A stretch of 41,484 nt of DNA from a virus. Below the pieces are notes generated by a model. That model worked only from the letters and a program-made list of their open reading frames with translations, did not search any database and had not been told where the DNA came from. Below are positions 1-8,726 of this stretch, piece by piece (position 1 is the stretch's first letter; each line of letters starts with the position of its first letter). A program made the position numbers and the translations under genes. Where the stretch lies: the IMG/VR virus record IMGVR_UViG_3300045996_001094, positions 1-41,484 of that record; one strand, written 5' to 3'.

Positions 1-312
1 CTGCCCGCTACTCAGTGCGGAAGCCTGGAAAGCCAGTACCGCGCCCCTCCTGACTGGAACCCCGACGACATGCCGGAAGCCCCGCACATCCGCCCGAACG
101 ACCGCCACGCCCGAAAGGTCCAGGTGGTCTATGACGACCTCGCAGGGCCGGAGCGAGCCGTCCTCAAGGCGGAATACCCCGGGCGGCACACATCGGGACG
201 GAATCACGGCAAGCACGTAGCAGCCCGCCGCATGGGGCTGACCGTGGACAGCTACGACCTGCTTTTGCAATCTGCGGTGCGCCGCGTGGAGGAAGCCTTT
301 GAAGTTCGCTAA
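1..312 (+). CDS. Q-like late regulator, C-terminal part (continues from 41389)
   Basis: The frame is open from base 1 to the stop at 310-312. It joins in frame to the gene starting at 41389, giving a protein of about 135 residues if the ends are contiguous. This part holds a CGSLES segment, then a basic stretch, then a C-terminal helix-turn-helix-like segment (AARRMGLTVDSYDLLL) resembling the sigma region-4-like end of some phage antitermination (Q-type) proteins. It sits last but one in the delayed-early operon, immediately before the late leader, which is where a late activator is expected. An internal ATG at 70 exists but is not needed. The Q assignment is inference from position and a weak motif. 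Confidence 0.6.
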   Translation: MPATQCGSLESQYRAPPDWNPDDMPEAPHIRPNDRHARKVQVVYDDLAGPERAVLKAEYPGRHTSGRNHGKHVAARRMGLTVDSYDLLLQSAVRRVEEAFEVR

Positions 313-319
313 GGACGTT

Positions 320-532
320 ATGGACCTGATGGCCGCATTCCCCGGGCGGGAGTTCCGTATGGTGCAGATCGTGCGCTATGCCACTCAGGGACGCACGCTT
401 AACCTCAAAGAGCGCCGCGCAGCTCGCAAGGCTATTCAGCGCGTGCTGCATGAACTGGTGCAATCGGGGTCCGTTGTACCGAAGCCGCCAGCAGCTACGC
501 GGGGAGCGCCAGTCCTCTACGCATGGAAGTGA
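320..532 (+). CDS. small winged-helix-like protein
   Basis: This 70-residue basic protein is predicted to be helical and ends in VLYAWK. The pattern of helices followed by a short hairpin suggests a small winged-helix DNA-binding fold. ATG 320 has AAGGA about six bases upstream. An in-frame TTG at 299, overlapping the previous gene, also has a good GGAGGA and would add seven residues. The gene lies between the Q-like gene and the first late terminator, so a role in the early-to-late switch is plausible but unproven. Confidence 0.55.
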   Translation: MDLMAAFPGREFRMVQIVRYATQGRTLNLKERRAARKAIQRVLHELVQSGSVVPKPPAATRGAPVLYAWK

Positions 533-617
533 GACATAAGGTTGAGCTAAAGACTGGACAAGTAGGACGAAACCTACGACATTCAGGGCTGCGGAGCTGT
601 CTCTGCAATATCCAATA

Positions 618-648
618 AGGGCTCGCTTCGGCGGGCTCTTTTCGTTTC
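618..648 (+). terminator. Rho-independent terminator before the late operon
   Basis: A nine-pair stem with two G-T wobbles (AGGGCTCGC with GCGGGCTCT) closes on a TTCG tetraloop and is followed by TTTCGTTT. It would stop rightward transcription from the early operon or from a late promoter just upstream. It is a natural target for antitermination. Confidence 0.75.
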
Positions 649-873
649 GGGGTTAGCTCACAAGTCACCCATATGGGGCCACGCTCGCGAAGCACGGCCA
701 CCCCCTAGACCAAGAGCGCCCCACCCCTTTTCAGTGAATGCGCAGGCTGATGCGCGACGAAAGTGCCGGATGAGGCCGTCCGCTCCACCCGAAAGGGCAG
801 CACGGTCCCGGTAAGCCGACATCAGCACCGGCTACTGAAACCAAGCAGTTGCCAGTCTCCTGGCAAACCTTCA
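649..873 (+). other. non-coding structured late leader
   Basis: No convincing gene is seen in this stretch of about 225 bases between two terminators. It contains a perfect hairpin at 849-866 (TTGCCAG, TCTC, CTGGCAA) and a CCGGT/ACCGG pairing near 810-833. It may be the leader of the late transcript or a small RNA. I recognise no known RNA family. Confidence 0.4.
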
Positions 874-904
874 GCCGCCCCTAACCCGGGCGGCTTTCTT
901 CTTT
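874..904 (+). terminator. Rho-independent terminator upstream of the tail spike
   Basis: A perfect seven-pair stem, GCCGCCC with GGGCGGC around a seven-base loop, is followed by TTTCTTCTTT. It ends ten bases before the spike start codon, so the structural genes need readthrough, antitermination or a promoter between here and the gene. Confidence 0.8.
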
Positions 905-914
905 AGAGGACTCA

Positions 915-2648
915 ATGGGCAGGCTTCGCACCAATGGCAGACTGAGGGCGGGAGGCGCTAGCGCAGCGTATGACCCGGCTGCTCTGTTCGCCAATGGCGA
1001 GCAAGGGGCCATGTTCATTCCTGCCAACCTGTCCACCATGTACCAGGACGCCGGGATGACTTCCCCGGTGACTGCTGCGGGGCAGACCGTCACCAAGATC
1101 GTAGACGGAAGCGGACGCGGGAATACGCTGACGCTAACCAACGTCACGTTAGGCCAGGACGACTACGGCTACTACTACCTGCTGTTTGGCGGAACATCGA
1201 CGGCCAGCACGGCGGCGGTGAACCTCTCTAGCACCGACAAGGTAACGCTCTTTGCTGCGGTGAAGGCTGACCTTGCGAGCGTGCAGCGCGGGATTATCGG
1301 CTTTGGCGATCCCGGAACGCAGAACGGAACATTTGAGCTTCAGACCAACGGCGGCGCTCCCTTGCTCTATCGCAGGGGCAATACCGCCTTTGGTGGGCGC
1401 TCCATCCCCACCATCAGCACCTATACGGCGGTGCTCGCCGCGACGCTTGACCTGGCAGGGGCGACGCAGGCCACGGAAAACCCGCTGCTCCAGAACTACG
1501 GGGCGCAAGGGGCGTTCTCCAACTTCGGCACTGCTGACAGTGGGGGCGGGAACTTCGGCACCTACGCGATCACGGTCGGGGATGGTGCTGCGAGTTCGCA
1601 ATGGATTGGCCGGATCTACGGGATCATCGTCCGTGGCGCCACGAGTACAGCCGGTGAGATTGCCAGCGTCAACACATATCTCCAGGCCCGTTGCCCGCCT
1701 GAACTGACCAACAGCCACACGGCAGCTTCCGGCGACTTCTGGGATACGAGCACGCCTGTTGCCAAGGCTACCTATTTCGAGGTTTCGGCGTTCGCGAGCG
1801 TGGAGTACAGCACCACGGCAACCATCGTTGAAGTGGACTTCGATGACTCGCTCAACAGCGCGTTTGGTGAAATCACCGTCTACGTGGACGATGCGTATTA
1901 CCAACTGCTAGAGCGGCAGGCAACCGGGGCGAATCGACGGGCACTGTTCCTGCCAAGCGGTACCAAGCGCGTGCGCTTCGTGAACGCCCTGCGCGTCGGC
2001 GCTGGTGGGGGCGCATCGGGCACGTACTTCATCGGCGTGCGTGCGAATGCCGCCCTGACGGTGCAGACCCCCACCAAGGCGAACGTTCGCGTGTACTACG
2101 GTGATTCCATCTCCGTGGGTGCCAATGCCGCAGTCCCCAGCCGGGAAGGCTGGACGATGCTCAAGCGGGCCAGCCGCGCACCCTCGCGTACAGTCGTTGA
2201 AGGCTACGGCTTCCGCGCACTCTATGACGACGCCATCGACGCAGCCGCCCGGACGGCCTTCGTCAACAAGATCGCCTCATGCTTTAGCGGGGCCACTGGC
2301 ACGCAAGAGCTGTGGATGGCGATTGGCACGAACGACTATGGCCTGAACTACTGGACGGCGGCGAACTTCGGCACCGCCTACGCAGCCCTTCTGGACGCGC
2401 TGAACGCTGCACTGCCTAGCCTGGTCATCTACTGCCAAACACCCATTCAGCGGCAGACCGAAACCGCGAACGGCCTTGGCTCGACGCTTCCGGACTACCG
2501 TGCACAGATCGCCACTGCAGTCTCGACGCGGACTAGCTTCTGCACGCTCAAGGACGGGACGACGTACCTCACGTACCCCACGGGCTATGACGACAACGTG
2601 CACCCGAGCACTGCGGGGCACGCCACGTATGCGGCAGCAGCCGTCTAG
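915..2648 (+). CDS. tail spike/fibre with SGNH esterase domain
   Basis: This 577-residue virion protein likely binds and deacylates a surface polysaccharide. The first ~260 residues look like beta-rich, LamG/concanavalin-type sequence, followed by a second beta-rich segment. The C-terminal domain (about 390-577) carries the SGNH/GDSL hydrolase blocks: GDS at 396-398 (nucleophile Ser398), IGTND at 470-474, and D560-x-x-H563 before PSTAGH. AGAGGA precedes ATG 915. There is no obvious N-terminal capsid-anchor domain I can name. The gene precedes the terminase genes rather than following the tail genes, an unusual place. The enzyme class is well supported; the substrate is unknown. Confidence 0.8.
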   Translation: MGRLRTNGRLRAGGASAAYDPAALFANGEQGAMFIPANLSTMYQDAGMTSPVTAAGQTVTKIVDGSGRGNTLTLTNVTLGQDDYGYYYLLFGGTSTASTAAVNLSSTDKVTLFAAVKADLASVQRGIIGFGDPGTQNGTFELQTNGGAPLLYRRGNTAFGGRSIPTISTYTAVLAATLDLAGATQATENPLLQNYGAQGAFSNFGTADSGGGNFGTYAITVGDGAASSQWIGRIYGIIVRGATSTAGEIASVNTYLQARCPPELTNSHTAASGDFWDTSTPVAKATYFEVSAFASVEYSTTATIVEVDFDDSLNSAFGEITVYVDDAYYQLLERQATGANRRALFLPSGTKRVRFVNALRVGAGGGASGTYFIGVRANAALTVQTPTKANVRVYYGDSISVGANAAVPSREGWTMLKRASRAPSRTVVEGYGFRALYDDAIDAAARTAFVNKIASCFSGATGTQELWMAIGTNDYGLNYWTAANFGTAYAALLDALNAALPSLVIYCQTPIQRQTETANGLGSTLPDYRAQIATAVSTRTSFCTLKDGTTYLTYPTGYDDNVHPSTAGHATYAAAAV

Positions 2649-2687
2649 GCCGCAACCAATCACTAAGCGAGGCGAGAGCAGCGCAAC

Positions 2688-3032
2688 ATGCAGACACCCC
2701 GCGTCATCGTGACCAACTGGATGCCCAAGGGCGTGGACGGCATGTGCCTCCACCCCCGGTTGATCCTGCTGCGGCCCGCCCGCAAGGATGACGCGGTGTT
2801 GATGGCGCATGAACTTGTGCACGCCGAGCAGATGCGCCGGGTAGGTTGGTTTCGCTGGGTGGTTGGCTACCTGCTCGCTCCGATGTTCCGCCAGGACGCA
2901 GAGGCGGAAGCCTATCGGGAGTCCTACCGCCTGAACCCGAGCGGGCTCCACCGCTACGCCAACGCACTGGCAACCCTTTACAGACTTGACCTGACCTACG
3001 CACAGGCCAAGGCACTGATTCAACGTCAGTAA
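2688..3032 (+). CDS. small HExxH protein
   Basis: This 114-residue protein has HELVHAEQ (zinc-site histidines 41 and 45), followed by a hydrophobic stretch around 52-66 (WFRWVVGYLLAPMF) and an acidic segment with EAEAY that could give the third metal ligand. That layout matches small phage HExxH metallopeptidase-like proteins, but activity is unproven. It sits between the spike and terminase genes in the late operon, preceded by a purine-rich ribosome site. Confidence 0.6.
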   Translation: MQTPRVIVTNWMPKGVDGMCLHPRLILLRPARKDDAVLMAHELVHAEQMRRVGWFRWVVGYLLAPMFRQDAEAEAYRESYRLNPSGLHRYANALATLYRLDLTYAQAKALIQRQ

Positions 3033-3069
3033 TCACTAACGGCGGACACGCTGAGAGGCACCCGCAATC

Positions 3070-3393
3070 ATGGCTGAGAACACCAAAAAACCACGCGGCA
3101 AACCGTTCCAAAAGGGGCAGACCGGCAATCCAGGCGGGCGACCGAAGCTGCCGGAGGATGTGAAGACCGTCCGCGAGTTGGCGAGGCAATACACCGCAGA
3201 CGCATTGGATGCGCTGGTGAAGGTGATGCGGACATCGAACAGTGACGCAGCCCGGGTTGCTGCGGTCAACTCCCTATTGGATCGTGGGTGGGGCAAAGCG
3301 GCGCAGCCTGTGACCGGCGAAGACGGTGTTGGCCCGGTGCAAACGGTCAGCCGCATTGAACTGGTGCCGATGCGTGCAAGCCGTACAGATTGA
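3070..3393 (+). CDS. small terminase-like protein (DUF5681-type N-terminus)
   Basis: This 107-residue protein begins with the basic, glycine-rich block KPFQKGQTGNPGGRPK typical of DUF5681 proteins. A helical region follows (about 35-80). Such proteins commonly sit directly before the large terminase, as here, with a 20-base overlap. The likely role is DNA recognition during packaging. The small-terminase call rests mainly on position and the N-terminal block. Confidence 0.65.
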   Translation: MAENTKKPRGKPFQKGQTGNPGGRPKLPEDVKTVRELARQYTADALDALVKVMRTSNSDAARVAAVNSLLDRGWGKAAQPVTGEDGVGPVQTVSRIELVPMRASRTD

Positions 3394-4681
3394 GATTCCC
3401 GACAAGCTGATCCCGGTCTTCGAGGGAGAGGCTGACGTAAGGGGGGCTAGGGGCGGGCGAGGGTCAGGCAAAACCCGCAGCTTCGCCAAGATGATTGCCG
3501 TTCGCGGCTACATCTACGGCAAGCAGGGCATCACCGGCCAGCTTGTCTGCGGACGGCAGTTTATGAACTCCCTAGAGGATTCGTCCTTGGAGGAGTGCAA
3601 GCGGGCGATTGAGGACGAGCCTTGGCTAGCGGCCTATTACGAGATAGGCGACAAGTACATCAAGAGCCGCGACGGGCGGATCTGGTTCACGTTCGTCGGC
3701 CTTGATCGCAACGTTGCCAGCATCAAGTCAAAGGGCCGCATCCTGGTCCTGTGGGTTGACGAGGCCGAGCCTGTCACCGACGAAGCGTGGACGGTGGTTG
3801 TCCCGACGCTGCGAGAAGAAGGCGACGGCTGGAACGCCGAACTGTGGGTGACTTGGAACCGCAAGCGGAAGAATTCAGCGGTAGAGAAGCGGTTTGGCGA
3901 GTCGAAAGACCCGCGCATCAAGATTGTCGAACTGAACTGGCGGGACAACCCGAAGTTCCCGGCAAAGCTGGAGCGCGAGAGGCAACGGGACAAGATTGAG
4001 CGTCCTGACCAGTACGACCACGTTTGGGAAGGCGATTACGTCACGGTGGTTGAGGGTGCGTACTTCGCCTCTGACCTGACGAACGCAAAGCTAGAGGGGC
4101 GCATCGGCAGGGTGGCGCGTGACCCGCTGATGGCGATTCGCGTCTTCTGTGACCTTGGCGGCACCGGCGCAAAGGCTGACGCATTCTCCATGTGGGTCGC
4201 GCAGTTCGTTGGCAAAGAGATCCGTGTCCTTGACTACTACGAGGCGCAGGGACAGCCGTTGTCGGCGCACCTGACCTGGCTGCGTGACAAAGGCTGGGGC
4301 CCTGGCAAGGCTGACATTTGGTTGCCGCATGACGGTGACACGCAGGAAAAGATCGTCGATTCGTCGTTCCGCAAAGCCTTCAACGAGGCTGGCTATACGG
4401 CGGAGGTGATTCCCAACCAGGGCAAGGGAGCGGCAAAGGGGCGCATTGAAGCGGCTCGCAGGCTGTTCCCTCGCATTTGGTTCAACGAGGCCACGACCGA
4501 GGGCGGACGTAGCGCGTTGGGCTGGTATCACGAAAAGCGGGATTTGGAGCGGGGCATTGGGTTAGGGCCGGACCATGATTGGTCGAGCCACTGCGCCGAC
4601 GCGTTTGGGCTGATGTGCGTTGCTTACGTTGAGCCGCAGGAGTCCAAGCCGCTCAATTACCCGTACCTGATGACCGCTTGA
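3374..4681 (+). CDS. terL: large terminase subunit
   Basis: This is the packaging motor ATPase and nuclease, 435 residues from GTG 3374. Walker A is GGRGSGKT at 27-34. Walker B is near 123-130 (ILVLWVDE). The C-terminal nuclease domain begins around residue 258 with FCDLGG and includes HDGDTQE and a late HDWSSHCADAFG segment. It resembles the PBSX/Terminase_3 group. The start is chosen because the frame upstream lies inside the preceding gene and the protein reads naturally from here. Whether packaging is headful or cos-type cannot be told from the protein alone. Confidence 0.9.
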   Translation: MQAVQIEIPDKLIPVFEGEADVRGARGGRGSGKTRSFAKMIAVRGYIYGKQGITGQLVCGRQFMNSLEDSSLEECKRAIEDEPWLAAYYEIGDKYIKSRDGRIWFTFVGLDRNVASIKSKGRILVLWVDEAEPVTDEAWTVVVPTLREEGDGWNAELWVTWNRKRKNSAVEKRFGESKDPRIKIVELNWRDNPKFPAKLERERQRDKIERPDQYDHVWEGDYVTVVEGAYFASDLTNAKLEGRIGRVARDPLMAIRVFCDLGGTGAKADAFSMWVAQFVGKEIRVLDYYEAQGQPLSAHLTWLRDKGWGPGKADIWLPHDGDTQEKIVDSSFRKAFNEAGYTAEVIPNQGKGAAKGRIEAARRLFPRIWFNEATTEGGRSALGWYHEKRDLERGIGLGPDHDWSSHCADAFGLMCVAYVEPQESKPLNYPYLMTA

Positions 4682-4714
4682 ACTTGAAAGGCATCGCTGC
4701 GAAGCGACCCGAAC

Positions 4715-6958
4715 ATGACTGAAGACGAACTTGGAGCGCTGGTAGACGCGGAGATCCGCTCTGCCATCGGCTTGGGCAATGGAAAGCTCGCAGAGCAGCG
4801 CAGGAAGGCGGAGAGCTACTTCTATGCCCTGCCTGAAGGCGACCTGTCCCCGCCCGCCATCATTGGCCGCTCCTCTGTCGTCGTTCCTGTCGTTCGCAAC
4901 ACCATCGAGTCCATGCTGCCTCAACTCATGGTGAAGTTCACCGGAGGCGATACGGTCGTTGAGTTTGAGCCGGTGCAGCCTGACGACGAGGAAAAGGCCA
5001 GGAACGCGACCGACTTCCTGAACTACCTGTTCTTCAAGAAGGCCAACGGTCACTCTGTCACCTATAGCTGGTTCAAGGATGCGCTGAAGTTCAAGCGCGG
5101 CATCGTCAAGGTGTGGTGGGACACGCGGGACGAAGAAACGCGAGAGGAGTACGTTGGGCAGACCCCGGCGAACCTCGCAATGCTGGAGGATGACGCCGAA
5201 ATCGAGATCATCGAGCAGAAGTCCTACCCCGACGAGGAAGACGCCAAGAGCCGCGCCGATGCCTTGGAGCAGTTGCAGGCCCAGCTTGACCAGGCCATCA
5301 ACGACCCGAACGGCGGTCAGGCTGTGATGGCGATTCAGCAGCGGATGGAGCAGATTCAGTCGATGCCGCCTGCGATGCTGTATGACGTTTCCTGCCGCCG
5401 CACCAAGAAGGGCGGCAAGCTGGCGATTGAGAACGTCCCGCCCGAGGAATTCGGCATCTCGCGCAAGGCGAAGATGAACATGCAGGAATCTCCTGCTGTC
5501 GTCCATCGCTTCCGCCGCACGAAGTCCGATCTGCTGTCGATGGGCTATCCGAAGTCGCTGATTGAGTCGCTAGGGTCTGATAGTGACGGATTGGACCGCA
5601 ACGCCATCCGTGATGCGCGGCATTCGTTCGATGACGACTACATCGACGACGAGGGCAACACGGGCGACGAGAGCCAGCGTCAGTATTGGGTGTCCGAGTG
5701 CTACATGCGCGTGGACTTCGACGGCGATGGCATCGCGGAACTGCGGAAGATTTGCCGGGCTGGTGGCAAGAACCTGGATAACGTGGTGGTCGATTCCATC
5801 CCGTTCGTTTCGATCTGCCCGATCCCTGAGCCGCACAAGTTCTTCGGCCTGTCTGTCGCTGACCTGGCGATGGAAGGCCAGAAGACGGAAACCGCGCTGC
5901 TGCGGGCTGCGCTGGACAACGCCTACTTGGAAGTCAATGGGCGCTACTTTGCTGTTGAAGGGCAGGTCAACCTAGATGACCTTCTGAGCAGCCGCCCGGG
6001 TGGTGTCGTTCGTACCAAGGCTCCCGGCATGGTGGGCCGTCTGGACCAGGGCAAGGGTGCCATGGGCGAGGCGATGAACATGCTGGAGTACATGAAGGGC
6101 TACAACGAGGACTCCACTGGCTGGAGTCGTCTGAGCCAAGGCAATGACCCCGGTAGCCTGAACAAGGCCGAGACGGCGACGAAGACCAACATCGTCACGA
6201 ACAAAGCGGATATGCGGGTTGACCTGATTGCCCGCAACTTCGCCGAGGGGTTCGTTGACCTGTTCAAGATGATGCTCAAGCTGGTTTGCCAGCATCAGAG
6301 CAAGAAGGCCAGCATCCGCCTCTCGGGCGAGTGGGTGGACATGGACCCGCGAGAGTGGCGCAACCAGTTCGATGTGGGGATCAATGTCGGCCTTGGGGTT
6401 GGCAACAAGGACCAACAGATCCAGCACCTGATGGCGTTGCAGAACGCGCAGGCGCAGGGTCTTGCGATTGGCATTGCCAAGCCGGAGAACCTCTATTCGT
6501 CCTCGCTGGAGATGGCAAAGGCGATGGGCTTCAAGTCGGCGGAAAAGTTCTTCAGCAAGCCCGACCCGAACGCGAAACCGCCTGACCCAATGGCCGGTCA
6601 AATGCAGATCGAGCAGATGAAGGTGCAGGCCAAGACGCAAGCGGACATGCAGGCCAAGCAGGCTGACATCGAGCTTGAGCGCGAGCGGATGCAGATGCAG
6701 GCACAGGTGGACGCGAATCGCCAGCAGCAGGAAGCCGCGCAGCAGCGGGAGAAGGTCCAGGCCGAAATGCAGCTTGAGCAGTTCAAGTTTGAGCGCAGCA
6801 TGGAACTTGAGCAACTGAAGATTCAGGCGCAGTCTCAGACGCAGATCGAGATTGCCCGCATCAACGCTGCCAGCAAGCTCGATGCCGCACAGATCACGGC
6901 AGAGACCACGCTGAGCGCAGAGCAAGAAGCCGCATCGGATAACGCAACGAATGACTGA
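4715..6958 (+). CDS. portal protein
   Basis: This 747-residue protein forms the dodecameric ring at the capsid vertex through which DNA enters and leaves. Size, place after terL, and the N-terminal segments (SSVVVPVVRNTIESMLPQL, FKDALKFKRGIVKVWW) fit the large portals of P22/SU10-type podoviruses. Residues about 620-735 are a long Gln/Glu-rich coiled coil, which could form the portal barrel. The last bases (6947-6958) are repeated exactly at the end of the next gene. Confidence 0.85.
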   Translation: MTEDELGALVDAEIRSAIGLGNGKLAEQRRKAESYFYALPEGDLSPPAIIGRSSVVVPVVRNTIESMLPQLMVKFTGGDTVVEFEPVQPDDEEKARNATDFLNYLFFKKANGHSVTYSWFKDALKFKRGIVKVWWDTRDEETREEYVGQTPANLAMLEDDAEIEIIEQKSYPDEEDAKSRADALEQLQAQLDQAINDPNGGQAVMAIQQRMEQIQSMPPAMLYDVSCRRTKKGGKLAIENVPPEEFGISRKAKMNMQESPAVVHRFRRTKSDLLSMGYPKSLIESLGSDSDGLDRNAIRDARHSFDDDYIDDEGNTGDESQRQYWVSECYMRVDFDGDGIAELRKICRAGGKNLDNVVVDSIPFVSICPIPEPHKFFGLSVADLAMEGQKTETALLRAALDNAYLEVNGRYFAVEGQVNLDDLLSSRPGGVVRTKAPGMVGRLDQGKGAMGEAMNMLEYMKGYNEDSTGWSRLSQGNDPGSLNKAETATKTNIVTNKADMRVDLIARNFAEGFVDLFKMMLKLVCQHQSKKASIRLSGEWVDMDPREWRNQFDVGINVGLGVGNKDQQIQHLMALQNAQAQGLAIGIAKPENLYSSSLEMAKAMGFKSAEKFFSKPDPNAKPPDPMAGQMQIEQMKVQAKTQADMQAKQADIELERERMQMQAQVDANRQQQEAAQQREKVQAEMQLEQFKFERSMELEQLKIQAQSQTQIEIARINAASKLDAAQITAETTLSAEQEAASDNATND

Positions 6959-6962
6959 AACC

Positions 6963-7130
6963 ATGAGCCCGTTCAAAGTAGGCGAAATCGTCACCCTTAA
7001 GAGCGGTGGACCACGCATGACTGTGGAGTTCGTCCGGGACGATGGCGTGATTGATTGTCTGTGGTTCTTGGCCGACCTCACGCATCGCGAATCTTTCCAC
7101 CCGGAAATGCTCCGGTCTACGAATGACTGA
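6963..7130 (+). CDS. YodC-like DUF2158 protein
   Basis: This 55-residue protein has FKVGEIVTLKSGGPRMTV, the signature of the small beta-barrel DUF2158 family, followed by a W/F-containing strand. Its function is unknown. A start four codons earlier (ATG 6951, overlapping the portal stop) is possible; neither has a strong ribosome site. It is flanked by a 12-base direct repeat, ACGAATGACTGA, at 6947-6958 and 7119-7130, suggesting that it may have been inserted as a unit. Confidence 0.7.
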   Translation: MSPFKVGEIVTLKSGGPRMTVEFVRDDGVIDCLWFLADLTHRESFHPEMLRSTND

Positions 7131-7419
7131 CGAACAACGCCTTCACCGAGGCAGCCGCGCCAAAGAGGTGCTGGAGAACGAGGAGTTCTCTGCTGCCTTT
7201 GACGCCATCGAAGAGGAACTGACGCAAGCATGGAAGAACTCGCCCCAAAGAGACGCGGAAGGCCGCGAAAAGCTGTTCCTGGCAATGACGATGCTCTCCA
7301 AAGTCCGGCAGTCGCTGACCACCACGATGGAGACGGGCAAGTTGGCCCTGCTGGAGTTGCAGCACACCAACCCGACGAAGCGGGCGCAGGCGAGGGAGTT
7401 TCTTGGGATGGACTCCTAG
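7123..7419 (+). CDS. helical structural-region protein
   Basis: This protein of 98 residues begins MTDEQRLHRG, overlaps the previous gene by eight bases, and is rich in charged helices. I do not recognise the family. Its place between portal and scaffold suggests a minor head or packaging role. Immediately after its stop an adjacent frame continues with protein-like sequence (see 7420-7607). Confidence 0.65.
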   Translation: MTDEQRLHRGSRAKEVLENEEFSAAFDAIEEELTQAWKNSPQRDAEGREKLFLAMTMLSKVRQSLTTTMETGKLALLELQHTNPTKRAQAREFLGMDS

Positions 7420-7607
7420 AGATCGTCCACCGCCTCAATAGCTGGGACCGGCGCATCACCTGCATCGTCCACCCGGAGGCGCAGGGCATCGTGGAAACGG
7501 TCAAGTTTGGCGGCATCCGCACCGAGCAGGGGCCTGCCGGGTATGTGCTGCAAAGCGGCGAAGGGGTGACGCTGTCGCGCGCTGCAAGCGTTGGCAGTCA
7601 AGGCTGA
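7420..7607 (+). other. protein-like frame without a start codon
   Basis: The frame that is -1 to the previous gene reads through this stretch (LLEIVHRLNSWDRRIT, then GGIRTEQGPAGYVLQSG) and stops at 7605-7607. It looks more like protein than a shadow because no other frame is coding here. The nearest canonical start in frame is ATG 7230, deep inside the previous gene. Possible explanations are a frameshift fusion with 7123-7419, a non-canonical start, or a decayed gene. I see no classical slippery heptamer at the junction. Confidence 0.35.
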
Positions 7608-7683
7608 CGGACAAATCGTGTTGCCAGTCAGAAATCAAGCATTCTGGCGCGCAAAGTTAGCAGGCTGACCGCTCCCAGCCTCT

Positions 7684-7703
7684 AAGCCCCCACGGGCTTT
7701 GTT
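7684..7703 (+). terminator. weak hairpin upstream of scaffold gene
   Basis: AAGCCC and GGGCTT pair around CCAC, followed by TGTTGG. The tail is poor in T, so this is at best a leaky attenuator or an RNA-processing site between the portal group and the scaffold/coat group. The rest of 7608-7747 shows no gene. Confidence 0.35.
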
Positions 7704-7747
7704 GGAGCAGCCCAGCGCAGTGATGCGTCGGCAAAGGAAATCAACTG

Positions 7748-8695
7748 ATGGACACCCCGGCAACGGAATCCAATGCACCCCTGAGCATTGATCAGGCAGC
7801 AAGCTTCTTCGGCGCAGAGCCGCAAGAGCAACCGGCAGCGCAAGCCGCCGAACCCGCCAAGGTCGAACCCGCAACGGTTCCCGAGGCTACCCAAGCTGAA
7901 CCCGAAACCGATCCGGTAGAGGACCAGCCCGCCGAAGCAGAACGCATCACCATCGAAGTTGATGGCAAGACTGTCGAACTGACCAAGGCGGAACTGGCGG
8001 ACCACTACAAGAACGGTCTGAGGCAGGCTGACTACACGCGCAAGACGATGGAGGCCGCCGAGCAGCGTAAAGCTGCGGAAGCGGAAGCCACGAAAGCGCG
8101 GGAGGAGCGGCAGAAGTACGCGCAGGGGTTGCAACAGACCCAATCGCTGCTCCAAGCGCAACTCCAAGAGCAATCGCAGATTGACTGGCAGAAGCTGCTA
8201 GACACTGACCCGGTTGAATACCTGAAGCAACAGCACCTTGCCAACGCGAGACAAGCCCAGCTCCAGAGGATCAACCAGGAACAGCAGCAGATCCACGCCA
8301 AGAATCAGTCCGAGCAGGCCCAGCAGATGCGGGCTTTCCTCCAGACGCAGCAAGAGGAACTTCTTGCCAAGCTCCCTGAGTGGAAAGACGAATCGAAGGC
8401 CAAGACGGAACGCGCTGCGATCAAGGACTACCTGAAGACGCAGGGCCTTGAAGAAGCTCAGATCGACAACATCAGCGATCACCGAGTCGTCATCCTGAGC
8501 CGCAAGGCGATGCTGTACGACCAGATGATGGCTAAAGCGAAAGCCGCTGCCCAAAAGGTGGGCAACCTTCCTCAGAAGGTGGAGCGACCTGGCGGCGGAG
8601 AGACACACGCAACGGACGGACGCACGCAAGCGATGAAACAGCTTGCACGCTCCGGCTCACTCCGAGACGCAGCCCGCGTCCTGGAGAACCTGTAA
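7748..8695 (+). CDS. capsid scaffolding protein
   Basis: This 315-residue protein lies between portal and coat genes. The N-terminal ~80 residues are acidic and Pro/Ala/Glu-rich. A long Gln/Glu/Lys coiled coil (about 95-215) follows, then a C-terminal basic helical region that could bind coat protein. There are almost no cysteines. This composition and place are typical of podovirus scaffolding proteins, which guide procapsid assembly and leave before maturation. No protease domain is seen. Confidence 0.8.
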   Translation: MDTPATESNAPLSIDQAASFFGAEPQEQPAAQAAEPAKVEPATVPEATQAEPETDPVEDQPAEAERITIEVDGKTVELTKAELADHYKNGLRQADYTRKTMEAAEQRKAAEAEATKAREERQKYAQGLQQTQSLLQAQLQEQSQIDWQKLLDTDPVEYLKQQHLANARQAQLQRINQEQQQIHAKNQSEQAQQMRAFLQTQQEELLAKLPEWKDESKAKTERAAIKDYLKTQGLEEAQIDNISDHRVVILSRKAMLYDQMMAKAKAAAQKVGNLPQKVERPGGGETHATDGRTQAMKQLARSGSLRDAARVLENL

Positions 8696-8726
8696 CCCCT
8701 AACGCTGAGAAGCGCTGGAGAAAATC

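Noticed and set aside
7405-7420. Programmed frameshift site at the end of the 7123 gene
   Set aside because: The junction lacks a classical X-XXY-YYZ slippery heptamer, so I did not annotate a programmed frameshift.
5972-7522. Long minus-strand open frame (516 codons) opposite the portal gene
   Set aside because: It is Leu/Arg/His-rich, mirrors the repetitive coiled-coil codons of the portal gene, and crosses two plus-strand genes. It is a shadow frame.
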